Source: Loripinus fragilis
Lineage: Eukaryota; Mollusca; Bivalvia; Lucinida; Lucinidae
Direction of reading: 5' to 3'
Length of the DNA stretch: 64,000 bases
Assembly (NCBI GenBank): GCA_964019695.1
Contig: OZ026519.1
Span: 25,413,213-25,477,212, forward strand
In this document: positions 10,428 through 21,010 of the stretch, piece after piece
How positions within the stretch are numbered: the stretch's first letter is position 1
How the letters are laid out: each line of letters begins with the position of its first letter
Translations under genes and position numbers: made by a program
The notes under the pieces: generated by a model
Seen by the model: the letters and a program-made list of their open reading frames with translations, nothing else
Databases searched by the model: none
Told to the model about the DNA's origin: nothing

Positions 10428-11444
10428 CAGGGTTGGCACAATATTACCCGCCCGGGTAAACCCACCCCATGAAACCCGGGTTTACCCGGGCTGGTCAATA
10501 AGGTCATATTACCCACTTTGGGCAATATGCGGGTATTATGAATTTTGGGTCTTAAAATTCTCGCTTTTCAGTCTGATAATAGATATAAAACTGTAGAAAT
10601 GATTCTATATAGCCATATTTTAACCAGTTTTAATGGTAATAGTGAGATAGTCATTAAAATATGAGTATCAACATTGACATTTAAAAATATATAATAACAA
10701 TTATTTACAAGATACAGACAAGTCAGTTTTCGAGTATGTCTGCTTATTATTATCTTGTCTTTTTCATGATTATGCCAGTCTACCAATGTCATCTTCCCCT
10801 GAAAAAATATCTTAAGACCTCAAGAATATAAACAAATCCACTCTGGGTCTTATTGCTTGATCATATTAGCAGTAAATGAAAATTTGAATGCTAACTTTGA
10901 TTGGTGATGAGCTGTTTTATGCTTAAGTCTGAATAAAGTTTATGTATGTATGCTATAATTCTATTCCAGAGTGAATAAGTTCCCATTTCCCAATAAGACT
11001 GCATTAAAATATATTCACACTTTTGTTACTAGGACCAGCATGACTGCATTTGACCATAATTTCTATAGTCAAGGATAATTGCTCAATTACTGCCCCAAAG
11101 GTGTGAATCACAGTGAAAACAATACTACAGTATTTTTCTAAATTTTTTGATATCCCCACATTTTTTGTAACTAGCCGAAAATTTTACCATAAAGTAATAC
11201 CATCAAAAGATGCAGACAGAAATGCAAACAGCTTTAATCCTGATAAGGCTGTTTCTCTTTAGACCAGTGCTGTTTGCACAGAAAAACTGTAAGGTAGCAG
11301 GTGGTTGCGGGAGTTTTGAGATAAACTTTCAAATTTATAAAACCCACATAAAACCCATAAAACCCCCAAAACCCGCCCTCATAAAACCCATAAAACCCGC
11401 CGGGTTGGGCTTTATGATAAAACCCAGGTTTTATGCCAACCCTG
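10428..11444. mobile_element. hAT-like non-autonomous element, perfect 8-bp TSD
   Basis: The ends CAGGGTTGGCA and TGCCAACCCTG are perfect 11-bp inverted repeats. Both flanks read TAGATAAA (10420-10427 and 11445-11452), a perfect 8-bp target duplication typical of the hAT superfamily. Subterminal DNA is repetitive: CCCGGGTTTACCCGGG on the left, and ATAAAACCC units on the right (11337-11400). Length 1,017 bp; no hAT transposase frame is visible. Confidence 0.85.
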
Positions 11445-11457
11445 TAGATAAACTTAT

Positions 11458-11785
11458 CATGTGACGTCCCGTCTGGGAGTGAAATAAAGCCATGCATTAA
11501 AATCGATAAACCACTAATGGAAGAGGAAACGTTATGAAACGACGCTTTTAATGTCACACATATGGCAAAATCCTAACGTTTTCACACCAAAAATATGATT
11601 TCAAAATAATTTTAATGTCATATGATCAATAGAATCTAACTTTCATGCTCCTGTATTATTGAATTTTTTAAACTCGATGTGAAAAAGAGATAAAATGCTC
11701 GGCAAGCCTCGCATTTTATCTCTTCCTCAACTTTTTTAATAAATTCAATAAAACATAAGCACTCATGTAAGATCATCTATTTTCA
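11458..11785. repeat. Dispersed element with GAGATAAAATG hairpin, copy 1
   Basis: Shares, in inverted orientation, CTGGGAGTGAA, ATAAACCACTA, TTCACACCAAAAATATGAT-like DNA and a hairpin AAGAGATAAAATGC / GCATTTTATCTCTT with 37655-37985. Length about 330 bp; no coding capacity. A remnant of the same start motif is seen near 19150-19200. Confidence 0.65.
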
Positions 11786-12469
11786 TCATTTTATGTGTCA
11801 ATTCTTGGACAGGAACATATGCTTTCCAGTCAATCCAGCAATGTAATTTCATTATTGATGTTGGTTCAACCTGTATATGAAATCTATCTATTTCTGCTAA
11901 TACTACATGTACAACACCCCCTTGTGGGGATTATGTGCAGTTCTTGTTTTATAGATTGTTTTCCTAAATTGTACTAAGGACCTCGGACAGATTCCTATTC
12001 AATCTGCCCAAATTTTGACTGCCTGTGGCTAGCATAATGCATAACTGACAACTATAGTTTTGTGCTTAAATGAAACCCTTACATTTAGTGCATCGAACAA
12101 AATAAAAATATTTTGAAAATATTGCATAATTATGCCAGGACTTTGGGGTTTAGGGGGTGGGGTTTTTTTTTGTGACCAAATTTTATCTCACAGAAAGTCA
12201 AAGTTTCGCCGAGTATTCACCTAAATACATGTTAATATAATGTTTGCGGCATAAAACATGAGACAAAAGTGATGCGTTTGCATAAAATTCGGGTTGAGAA
12301 GATTTCATTCTTTCATCTAAAGAAGTGTGCTGTCAATTAATTTTGACTATTACCTGTAATGTTTCGAGTTCAGTCAGTTCGACTTGTGCACTGAGGTGTA
12401 TCTATCTGTATACTGTATAAATCATAGTCTAGATAAACACAGTTTTTTAGCGTAAAATCGTAATATTTT

Positions 12470-12590
12470 CTTACAAATCAGATTTAACCTATAATTTTGG
12501 TGCTTAAAAGAACCGTCTCATTGCGATGGTTCTTTTGAGTACCCACAACATAATGTTTTGGTTAAGAAATGGGACAATTCATTTCTTTGT
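12470..12590. repeat. Palindromic foldback family P1 copy
   Basis: Carries AAAAGAACCGTCTCATTGC / GATGGTTCTTTTGAG at its centre, then ACCCACAACATAATGTTTTGG and AAGAAAT. An arm-to-arm palindrome of about 100 bp. Confidence 0.75.
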
Positions 12591-12711
12591 AAGCACTCAT
12601 AACTAAAGCCCTGATATATGCCATTGCCAATTGATATTTACCTACAGGTTTTTACAAAAAAAAAATCCAATAAGTTTTTATAATAAAGTGTTTTTGAGCA
12701 TTTTGACAGCG

Positions 12712-12808
12712 TTCCCCCCCGTGACCAAACATGCCGTTTTTATATGATGTGTGAAATGTAAAACTACAACTGTATGCAAAAGGATTAGTTTGGTCACGGG
12801 GGGGAAAG
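12712..12808. repeat. Short inverted repeat CCCCCCGTGACCAAAC
   Basis: CCCCCCGTGACCAAAC (about 12715) and GTTTGGTCACGGGGGG (about 12789) form a 16-bp perfect inverted pair around about 60 bp. A related half with CACGGGGGGG lies near 16590. Probably a small foldback element. Confidence 0.6.
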
Positions 12809-13105
12809 CACCTCAGTAAAACTTTTTCTATTTTCTATATGTTGAATAGCAAAAACGGAGTTTTCAACCCATATTTTTCAATTGGTACTTGTCCAATGAG
12901 AAAACGGCTTTTGTGGATAAGTCGAGGGTTGAACCTACTATCTTTTTCATAGAAAAAATATCATTTTCTTTGAAACTTTTCTCTGGTCATTTTTATGGGC
13001 AATCCATCATTAAGACTGTCCGAGGTCCTTACGTTGAATACCAAATATTGAGAACTAGCTTGTCATATTTTTCATTCTCTATGATTTTTAGCACCCAAAA
13101 CAAAT

Positions 13106-13335
13106 GGGCCGCGATGAGAGAAAACCTGTCTTTGGGGTGTGAGACAAAGTGAGATTCAAACCAACCTGCTCAGCTTCAGAGGCTTGCTAGAAAATTGAAA
13201 TTTCTCATGTAGCAAGTAGAGATATGATTCCTTCCAATAAGCGAATTACAAAGGTGCTGATCAGACTGCACGGATGCGCAGGCTGGTCTGCGCCTCTGTT
13301 GTTCGCAAACTCTCGAAGACAGGTTTTAACTAAAG
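13106..13335. mobile_element. MITE family M3, copy 1 (GAGAAAACCTGTCTT)
   Basis: The left end GAGAGAAAACCTGTCTTTGG and right end CTCGAAGACAGGTTTT are inverted. The interior has GAAATTTCTCATGTAGCAAG and GCTGATCAGACTGCACGG / GCGCAGGCTGGTCTGCGCC. Further copies at 41622, 43957 and 57715. Confidence 0.75.
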
Positions 13336-13436
13336 GATAAGAAAATATTCTCAAATTTTTCTCAGAAATTTGCTTTATATATCTAGACATAATTATGGAC
13401 CAGACCTTTAGTTAAGAGTGCGTACCAAAAATATAA

Positions 13437-13555
13437 CTTTCTTATTTCTCAACCAAAAATATCTTGTGGGTGCTTAAAAGAACTGTCTCAATGAGATGGT
13501 TCTTTTGAGCACCCAAAACATATGCTAAAACGGATGGATAAGAAAATATTTGAAA
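13437..13555. repeat. Palindromic foldback family P1 copy
   Basis: Well-preserved: AAAAGAACTGTCTCAATGAG / ATGGTTCTTTTGAGCACCC, flanked by TTCTTATTTCTCAACC and GGATAAGAAAAT. It ends about 130 bp upstream of exon D. Confidence 0.8.
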
Positions 13556-13686
13556 TTTTACGCTCATTTTATTATTATCTAAACCTGTGATGGACTTGTC
13601 CGAATTTTAGGTGAGGAGTTCAGGTGTTGGAATATTTGTTTAAATTAGGTTGTTTGTTTGGTTTTTAAATTCTCTCTTCATTGCAG

Positions 13687-13796
13687 GGTGACCAGCAGTG
13701 CAAGTTCTGTTAGTGAGAACCTATCACCTCCACCCCTACCTCCTAGAACCTCTATATTCCCACCAGAAGATAGATCAACTGTGATAATACCCCCAG
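13687..13796 (+). CDS. Exon D: Ser/Pro-rich with PPPLPPRT motif
   Basis: A 110-nt exon with acceptor CATTGCAG and donor GTAAAC. Its first base completes the Arg codon from exon C. It encodes VTSSASSVSENLSPPPLPPR, then TSIFPPEDRSTVIIPP. PPPLPPR is a strong class II SH3 ligand core. It ends with one G, which should be followed by an exon starting with two bases; exon E does not supply these in its only open frame. Confidence 0.85.
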
Positions 13797-15157
13797 GTAA
13801 ACATTATGCCTCCAGATAGGAGTTTGTTGTTTAAATTAATGTTCTTATTTCTCAGCCAAAACATGTTTTGGGTCTCATTGAGATGGTTCTTCTGAGCCCA
13901 CAAAACACCATTGTCTTTGCACGATTGTTCTCTGAAGATCAATCTGTCTGCTATGGCGCATCACAGGCAGCTAGTGGACTTTGTGTTAATACACCATATG
14001 CATTACTCAAACCTCTGTTGCAATAAAGTAACAAGTGGCAAAAATAACCCATCTGTGGAGACATCAAGCCACCTTTGATAGCCAAATTATAGCAATATTG
14101 TGTATTATAGTATTTAGGGATAGAATGATAATCTTTTCTACATTCAAAAATCATTTTGAAAAGTTTTGCACACGGTCAGGTCATAGAAACATTCCAGTGA
14201 CGCAGATTAATACAAGATTGAATAAACCCATCGGGCAATCACATGACTTTGTGATGCGTTTGGTAAACAAGTATGCCAGGGTACAATGCTCAAATCAGAT
14301 AGGTCAGTATTTGAAAAATGACACCCATAGGAAGATAATGCCTAAAACACATGTTTAGACTGATGGCTTAAAAAATAATCACATTTGACGCTCAAAAAGG
14401 TTGCTTAACTGGACCTATGAAACATCTACCTCATAGAGACGTGTTTTAACACTTTTTTTGAGGTACATGTATTTCACTGAAATTTCAGTGACTTTATTTG
14501 GACATCTAAATTTCACTGAGGTTTATAGGACTAGTAAAATTCAATGAAATTTCATTGAAATTCTACCAATATTACATTGACTTTTTCAGTAGAGACCTGA
14601 CCATAAAGAATAAAGTTCTGGCTTTTTATCTGGCAGCTCTATGGGTCAGCATAACATACATATTATATTTCAATGCACATGCTTTTGTAACACGATGTCT
14701 GATTGGATAACATCAAAAATTTGCGACAGTATGTCCTGCGATATACTGTGGAAATTAGTTTGGCGTCATTAATTATGTCACATCTTGTTGGGTGACATAC
14801 AGCTTTATGAAGCTTGCAATGCTCCAATTTGAGATGAAACTGCAAAAATGCATTAGAACGGGGATAACCAAATTCAAAATTTTCATTTGGGGAGGTATAT
14901 TGAAGGACATACGGCAGAATTTTAGTTTACGGCTCCATACGTCGCCACAAACTACAATTCTGACCATATATCCAACGACATACCTCCCCAAATGAAAACT
15001 TTGAATACAGTTATCCCCTAAATTGAAAATTTAGAAAACCTCTTTAAAGTAAACAGTGAATTATATTTCATTTTGTTGCATATCTTTTTTCCTTAATTAT
15101 ATTTGTAATAAACATGTAATTCAATATAAATGCTAATGGTTTATTTTCAATTATAGA
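13797..15157 (+). other. Intron D-E
   Basis: Contains remnants of palindromic family P1 at about 13848-13912 and 14310-14420, and a foldback element at 14660-15017. The phases of exons D and E imply an extra exon (length one more than a multiple of three), or an indel, in this interval; I could not identify one. Confidence 0.5.
14660..15017. mobile_element. Foldback element M4, copy 1 (TCATTTGGGGAGGTATA)
   Basis: Inverted arms TTCATTTGGGGAGGTATAT (14882) and ACATACCTCCCCAAATGAAA (14980) enclose about 80 bp. Upstream DNA (GTAACACGATGTCTGATTGG, GCGACAGTATGTCCTGCG) is shared with the copy at 20365-20745. Confidence 0.7.
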
Positions 15158-15221
15158 ATCCTTAACCCCAACAGAATCTTTGGAAGAGTCCAAGACTCCA
15201 CCATTAGGAAATAAACATGTG
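15158..15221 (+). CDS. Exon E: short Ser/Pro linker
   Basis: A 64-nt exon between TTCAATTATAG and GTAAGT. The only open frame reads ILNPNRILEESKTPPLGNKH then V, and ends at a codon boundary that joins exon F (phase 0) correctly. Upstream, exon D leaves one base while this frame needs two, so direct D-E splicing would hit a stop after about 17 codons. The real start may be a nearby alternative AG (15175), which keeps the same phase, so it does not solve the mismatch. Strong donor; weaker acceptor. Confidence 0.6.
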
Positions 15222-15284
15222 GTAAGTATTGTAAATATTCTTTAACCATTTGTATAATGGAAACCCCAAAAAGAGTAATTTTGT

Positions 15285-16175
15285 AAACAGTGAAGACCCA
15301 GGTGAAATGCTGCATTTCATCAGGGTCTACCTCGTTTGTAAATGTAAAAAAAGATCTTCAGACAAAAGAATGCAATGTTTTTTAAAAGTATGAGAGGTGA
15401 TCAGAAAGTTCACTGAAAACAGTTGTCATTTCTACATTACTTGATCAATAGAGCTAGAATTACAGCACATAATACTGATCGGTCACAACATGCTTGACAT
15501 TAGTCGTCTACATGCGTGACAGCTGTCGTCAAGGCAACGCTATATAGCACGCACTGGCCCATTTTACGATGCATTTTGACGTTTTACTACACAACCAATT
15601 AAACTTCAACGTTTTGTAAAATTTTGTTAAGCTGTGATAGCCCATATTGCATTCCATGCATATTTAAAGACATATTTACTCCTCTTCTATGCAAACTTTC
15701 AAAGATTAATATCTAACGGATGGTGTTCTAAATCGAAATGAATAACTGTACTGTCAAAAGGCAAAGCATTCAACTTCTATGAACCCATTGCCTGTTTTGG
15801 CATGTCAATTTTTTAAAATAAACTATTTACACACTTGTAAAAACACCCTTTTTCAGGACAGTCGATCTAATATTGATAGTTAAGTCCGATATTTTATGTG
15901 GTGGTTCCAGCAGTGACGTCACAACGGCGCCTCGTGCTCATACGTCTGACGTCACATTTTCTAAATTTCAATTTCAGTCAACTTGCTATGAATGGTAGTT
16001 TATATATATGAATTTTCATTGCAATAGATAAAAGCAATGCGATTTAATAGCACTTTCCCACAAACTTTCTGATCACCCCTCGTATAACCTCTGAACCTTG
16101 ATATGAACAATGGACTATCCCCAGTTGATTGTATCGACCCAGAAGGAAGAATCCATTAGTATACAAAGGGTTAAG
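15285..16175. repeat. Dispersed repeat interrupted by mariner-like element
   Basis: The outer parts GTGAAGACCCAGGTGAAATG ... AAGATCTTCAGACAAAAGAA and ACAATGGACTATCCCCAG ... TTAGTATACAAAGGGTTAA match the uninterrupted relative at 25009-25210. The unrelated 696 bp at 15389-16084 is inserted between them. Confidence 0.75.
15389..16084. mobile_element. Mariner-like deletion derivative, TA-flanked
   Basis: The ends AGGTGATCAGAAAGTTCACTG and its inverted partner CAAACTTTCTGATCACCCCT lie just inside TA dinucleotides, giving TIRs around TGATCAGAAAGTTT. End sequence and TA target fit Tc1/mariner. No D,D34D transposase frame remains; the interior is 696 bp and more GC-rich near 15900-15960 than its surroundings. 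Confidence 0.65.
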
Positions 16176-17170
16176 TTCAAAATAATACTGTCCCTAGATT
16201 TTTAGTAAAGTATGCTTGCTCTAAAAGCATAAACCCAGATCAGGCTGTACCTAGATCTAGATCTGTGCTGTTTGTTTGCAATTAAAGGATCATTGACACT
16301 TGCTATGGGTAAATGCCTATGGTTTTAAGTAAAAATAAAAGTTTGTCAATCGTCCCTTTCTTCGCCTTGATGCTACCCTGACCTGAGTACTTTATGGCTG
16401 TGAAATCCGTTTTCGATATTAAATGCTTCAAAGATGTAAAATTTGGGGTAGAACAATCAGTTTTACATTAAGATATAATGGAATCAGAAAACATTTTTTA
16501 AAATATCATTCCCCGCGTGTGCCAGCAAAAGCTTTTTCCTGCATATGTGTTACCATATTTTACACTTTGTATGGAAGTGGCTTGCTGGAACACGGGGGGG
16601 AAAGATGTTCAGCAGCCCAAAAACCCAGGGTCTAAGCCCACAAAATGCCTTTTCTACCAAATAAGAAACCTTTTCTACCAAATAAGAAATTAATGACAGT
16701 TATGAAGTTCTCTAGAACCAACCTCCTAAATTGCTTTGTATTCTGTGCTGGTTTAATATAAAGTACTGAAAGATTTAAAAGAAGAATGAGCAAGGTTTTA
16801 TGCATTTTTTTCATAAGAAAAAATCTCACTGTTATTAAAGACATATGCGGCTATTTCCAATGCGCACCTTTTCCGCGTCCGCAAACGGGGAAAGTTGTCT
16901 GGGTCCTGTCTTTCGACCCTTAACGGATTCGGATCAATACAGCTTCCGATATTCTTATGTCATATCGGTGTTCCGACATTTTCTTCACAAAATAACTAAT
17001 TAAAGTGTGTTCGAAATATCTATTGACATCTTTTCAGAACTGATCGTCTCAGCACTAAAGACAGATAAATGTAGCTCAGTCGAAATCAAACGACGTACAC
17101 AATAACCCTGGTTACGAATACGATAGTGGCTGAGTCTATACTATTTGTATGGATATTTAGAGCGGTGCAC
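16176..17170 (+). other. Intron E-F, first part
   Basis: No gene seen. A small tandem CCTTTTCTACCAAATAAGAA duplication occurs at about 16648-16690. The open frame at 16423-16635 ends in a G-run inverted-repeat half and looks non-coding. Confidence 0.4.
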
Positions 17171-17179
17171 GACCTGACC

Positions 17180-17252
17180 TCGTGGCCTAGTGGTTAGCGC
17201 GCCTGGCTACAAAGCCAGAGAACCAGGATCGATTCCCAGATGCGCACATATT
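17180..17252 (+). repeat. tRNA-like sequence (SINE head or tRNA pseudogene)
   Basis: A-box-like TGGCCTAGTGGTTAGCG, an anticodon-stem-like CTGGC / GCCAG around TACAAA, and B-box-like GGATCGATTCCC are correctly ordered. The acceptor ends (GACCTCG and ATGCGCA) do not pair and the anticodon loop has six bases, so a functional tRNA gene is unlikely. No SINE body follows clearly. Confidence 0.45.
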
Positions 17253-17964
17253 TTCAGTGTGTTTTTTCTTTCTTTTTTAACATTTTAATGCTAAATTACT
17301 TCATATACTAGTAAAATGGCATCATCAAAACGACCGAAATGGTCATCCCCGAACTTTTTATATTGAATTGCGCATGAAACCTATGGGGGTGGGGTTAAAT
17401 TTGGCCCTCTAGAAAGAGAATTAGTTCGGTGACCCCAGATTTTTATTCTTTTTTCTGAAAGGTATTATAATAGTCCATGAATTAAAAATAAATTTTCAAG
17501 ATTTTCAATGTCAGATTTTTTAATACATGATTTATTCTAAAAACAAATTCCATTTTTCGACGAATTGCCAAAATATATCATGCAGTATCTTGTCACAGCA
17601 TGGGGTAACAAGTAAACATGCACATTTTCTTAAAAGTTTGAGGTCATGGGCAGTAATTTAAGTTAAAAGAAAGAAGCTGGGTGAAGATTACAACCGTTTT
17701 AGCTCGATAATTAGGACTAGTATTATTATTTTATATTTCTAGAAAATTGGTCAAATGCTGTAAACTTCAATATGAGATTCTGAAAAAATAAGCACGGTGA
17801 CATATCCTTTTTATTTCATAAATGGATAGCCCATGCATAAAACAAACTGTATGCAAAGTATTTAAAATATTTCAATGTGGGAAGTATTTAGTAGCATATG
17901 TCCTTAAATGACACATTATTTTGCAAACGTCCTGTACTTATCTATTTGCATGCTAGGGAATTGT

Positions 17965-18178
17965 TCATGTTTTTATTTTCGTCTGCTGACTTTCTTCAAT
18001 ATTAAGTTTTTAAAAATAAACCACCCACGACCACCATCAGAGTGTCAAACAGTTTGGATCCAGATCAAGACCGACATTCTATTGGTCTTCATCTGGGTTC
18101 AAACTGTTTGCAAAAGGCTATTGACAGACGACAAAATTATCCACTGGCATGCAAAGAGTTATAACAGGTAAATACTTT
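17965..18178. mobile_element. Palindromic element M5, copy (GTCTGCTGA / TTTGGATCCAGATCA)
   Basis: Left arm GTCTGCTGACTTTCTTCAA ... CAGAGTGTCAAACAGTTTGG, then GATCCAGATCAAGACCGACA with its partial inverse, and a right arm AAACTGTTTGCAAAAGGCTA ... TTGACAGACGACAAAA. Other copies: 23305, 30415, 34480, 35195, 38030, 50395, 59080, 59955 and 62600. Confidence 0.7.
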
Positions 18179-18821
18179 AGTGTTCAATATATTGTCTCAT
18201 ATATTATAGGGATATACATGCATCATGTATACCATAAATATTAGGACACTTTAAATACATTAAACATGCTATGCCCTTTAAACAAATCAAAAGTAATATT
18301 CAAAGGATCTAGTTAGAATCAGTTTTACTTCCAATGCTAAATGGGACTTTCATTCCTTCAAAAATATTTATTTCTTTTGTTGAGCTTTCAGTTTTGTATT
18401 ATTTACGGTACATGTAGTCATAAATGTACAGGTAACTTCTAAATTATCTCCCCAAAATCATTTATTTACAAACATATTTTGTTTTTAAAACAATTTCCTC
18501 AATTATCGTGATTAGTTAATACTCTGCATATGGTATTTTCATTAGATATCACCATGCCTACCAAATAAATCAAGAAGACGTGCAGAAATCACTTTTTAAA
18601 GCACTTTTTATTTTCATGAAATTTCAGACCCCCTGCCCTTTCTAACCGCCATAGCTCTCGAGTGCGTAGGAATTTTGAAAATATTTTGCTAGCTGGCTCT
18701 TGCCATTAGATTCACCTGTTGCACTGATACTATATGCATCACACCTGAAGCTCTAAAGCAGCGTTCTGGGAATCACAAAAATAGGCGTATAGGGCCCAAA
18801 CCGTCAATGATCCTTTTGATC

Positions 18822-19023
18822 TACAGTAAAACCTGTGTAAAACGGCCACTCAAAAATAGGCAAAACAAAGGTCTTAACAACAAATGGTAGCTTAATGAAG
18901 GTCGAAAATATTGCAGAATGCTGGTGCATTCTGCAATACTTTTGACCTGCATTAAACGATAATTGGTCTTGAAAACCAATTTTCGGTCTTTGAGAGTGGC
19001 AGTTTTACACAGGTTTTACTGTA
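18822..19023. mobile_element. MITE family M1, copy 4
   Basis: TACAGTAAAACCTGTGTAAA ... ACACAGGTTTTACTGTA with TA flanks; the central stem TTGCAGAATGC / GCATTCTGCAA is shorter than in the sister copies. Confidence 0.85.
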
Positions 19024-19207
19024 TTACCATTAACTTATACACTCCTGATAATGCATAAATGTTCAACATTATGAGTTTTCACGAATACTTCCCAGACATT
19101 ACTTGGTTATAGGCGTCATTTCATACTGTTACTAAAGTATGTAATTCACTAGCTGCTCATCGATTTTAACACATGGCGTTATATCACTCCCAGATGAGAC
19201 ATCATAT

Positions 19208-19703
19208 GAGCAGCGACATGTGATTTCCAACAATGTGGTATGTGTCACCAGCAAAGGCTCAGATCAGACATAGAAATTTTAGCAATAATACTGGTACCAC
19301 TCATTATGACTCTCTCCAGGGGTCATACTGGGCAGATCAAAAGGACAGTCATAATGAGGTGATTACGACTTCCCTACAAGGGCAATAAAGTAGTCCCATG
19401 AAGGGATAAGGTAATTTATGATAAAATATTGATCTTTATCTTAGTGAAAGAAATTGTGTTGTATACAGGTAATTCCCCACTTGAGGCCCCTTTAAATTTG
19501 TGAGATATTGAAACTGCCCCTTGTCAGTTAATCTTTTCATGATTTCTATTAGACAGTAGTCTATGCCTTTAAATATTCTATGAATATTAAGCTACTGACC
19601 GAACAGCATTTTGAGTTTCTAAGCTTTAAAGGAGGCTGCACAGACCGTATGAGTCTACACTTGTCAAAATGCCACATTGTTAGAAATCACGTGTCATGGT
19701 TCA
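19208..19703. mobile_element. MITE family M2, copy 2, interrupted
   Basis: The left end GTGATTTCCAACAATGTGG and right end CCACATTGTTAGAAATCACG match family M2, but about 280 bp of unrelated DNA (roughly 19275-19560) lies between AAAGGCTCAGATCAG and AAATATTCTATGAATATTAA. The insert includes TCATTATGACTCTCTCC and GTCATAATGAGG, an inverted pair. Confidence 0.65.
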
Positions 19704-20364
19704 ATTATGATAAAATAAAACAAAACATAAATGAAGTGTATACTCACTTGTGATTTGTTTTTGTTAAATATGTTAATACGGAATGATCACTGAATATTCT
19801 CCATGCATAGTGTACTTGAGAACCATTACCATATACTTGGGCCAGTTTATGAAATTTCACCTTTTCCATTACTGTTCCTATTTCAAAAAAATACAATAGA
19901 ATCAGTGTGTTCTCTTCTGATCTGATCTGGAGGTTTTGCAAGGGGGTATACATCTTCCATTGAATGTGATTCTTATACCTGTATACATGGGTGAAAGTTT
20001 TCAGGATTATTCCTGAATTCAGAACTTTGAGGCTGACTTTCCACAGAAAGTCAGCCTCAAAATGCTGAATTAGGGAGATCATAACAGCTTCTCTGATTTA
20101 TTTTCAGTCTGTCTAAGGGCATTTGACCATTTAAAATTTAAATTGTTAATATTTAGTGGGCATACTGCAAGTTTAAAGACTGGAGTTCTGAAAGTTCAGG
20201 ATTTGGGAAATTTTGAACTTTCACCAATGTGTATATTTTATACCTGTATTATGATGAAGCCAGCTTATCAGGATCCACACTTTTATCAAAACAATGAATC
20301 TATATTGATTATGAAATTATACCACTAGATTGACAGTAATTAAGAACTTTATAATATTATAGTG

Positions 20365-20745
20365 TTAACAAGCCATAATTTACGCATTCTATTGCACTTG
20401 CTTTTGTAACACAACTTCTGATTGGATAACGTCAAAAAAATGTGACAGTATCTGTGATATACTGTCGGAAATAGTTTGACGTCATTTATTATGTCACATT
20501 TCATTGGATGATGTGCATCTTGTAGCACTCCACATGGCTCCAATTTGAGCAGAGACTGCAGAAGTGCATTAGAATGGGGATAACATATTCAAAATTTTCA
20601 TTTGGAGAGGTATATCGTAGGATATACGTTCAGAAATCACATTTTACGGCATCGCTTATGCGTTGCTGTAAAATTAAATTACCGACCGTATATCCGACGA
20701 TATACCTCCCCAAATGAAAATTTTAAATATTGTAATCCTCTCAGT
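20365..20745. mobile_element. Foldback element M4, copy 2
   Basis: The arms AAAATTTTCATTTGGAGAGG and CCTCCCCAAATGAAAATTTT enclose CGTAGGATATACG ... CGTATATCCGACG. The upstream part (GTAACACAACTTCTGATTGG) matches copy 1 at 14660. Confidence 0.7.
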
Positions 20746-20794
20746 GAGCACCAACCTGTATAAGAGCATGTGCACTGAATAAGTGAAATTTTGG

Positions 20795-20988
20795 TATAGT
20801 AAAACCTGTCTCAAGCGGCCACTCAAAAATAGACAAAACAAAGGTCTTAAAGACAAATTGTAGCTAAATGAAGGTCGAAAGTATTGCAGAATGCTCCAAG
20901 AGAGCATTCTGCAATACTTTTGACCTGCATTAAGTGATAATCGGTCTTGAAAACCAATTTTGGTCTTCTTTCGAGTGGTTTTACTGTA
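20795..20988. mobile_element. MITE family M1, copy 5, ending 22 bp before exon F
   Basis: TATAGTAAAACCTGTCTCAA at the left and GGTTTTACTGTA at the right, with the internal stem TATTGCAGAATGCTCC / GGAGCATTCTGCAATA-like. Its right end lies 22 bp upstream of the exon F acceptor, so the branch-point region for exon F probably falls in or next to the element. Confidence 0.85.
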
Positions 20989-21010
20989 TTATAATTTCTG
21001 TACTTTTCAG

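Noticed and set aside
13848..13880. Tempting acceptor TTATTTCTCAG as the missing exon between D and E
   Set aside because: This CAG is part of the dispersed P1 palindrome flank found at many loci, so it is not evidence for an exon.
17180..17252. Functional tRNA gene
   Set aside because: A- and B-box-like motifs exist, but acceptor arms do not pair and the anticodon loop is the wrong size; treated as tRNA-derived.
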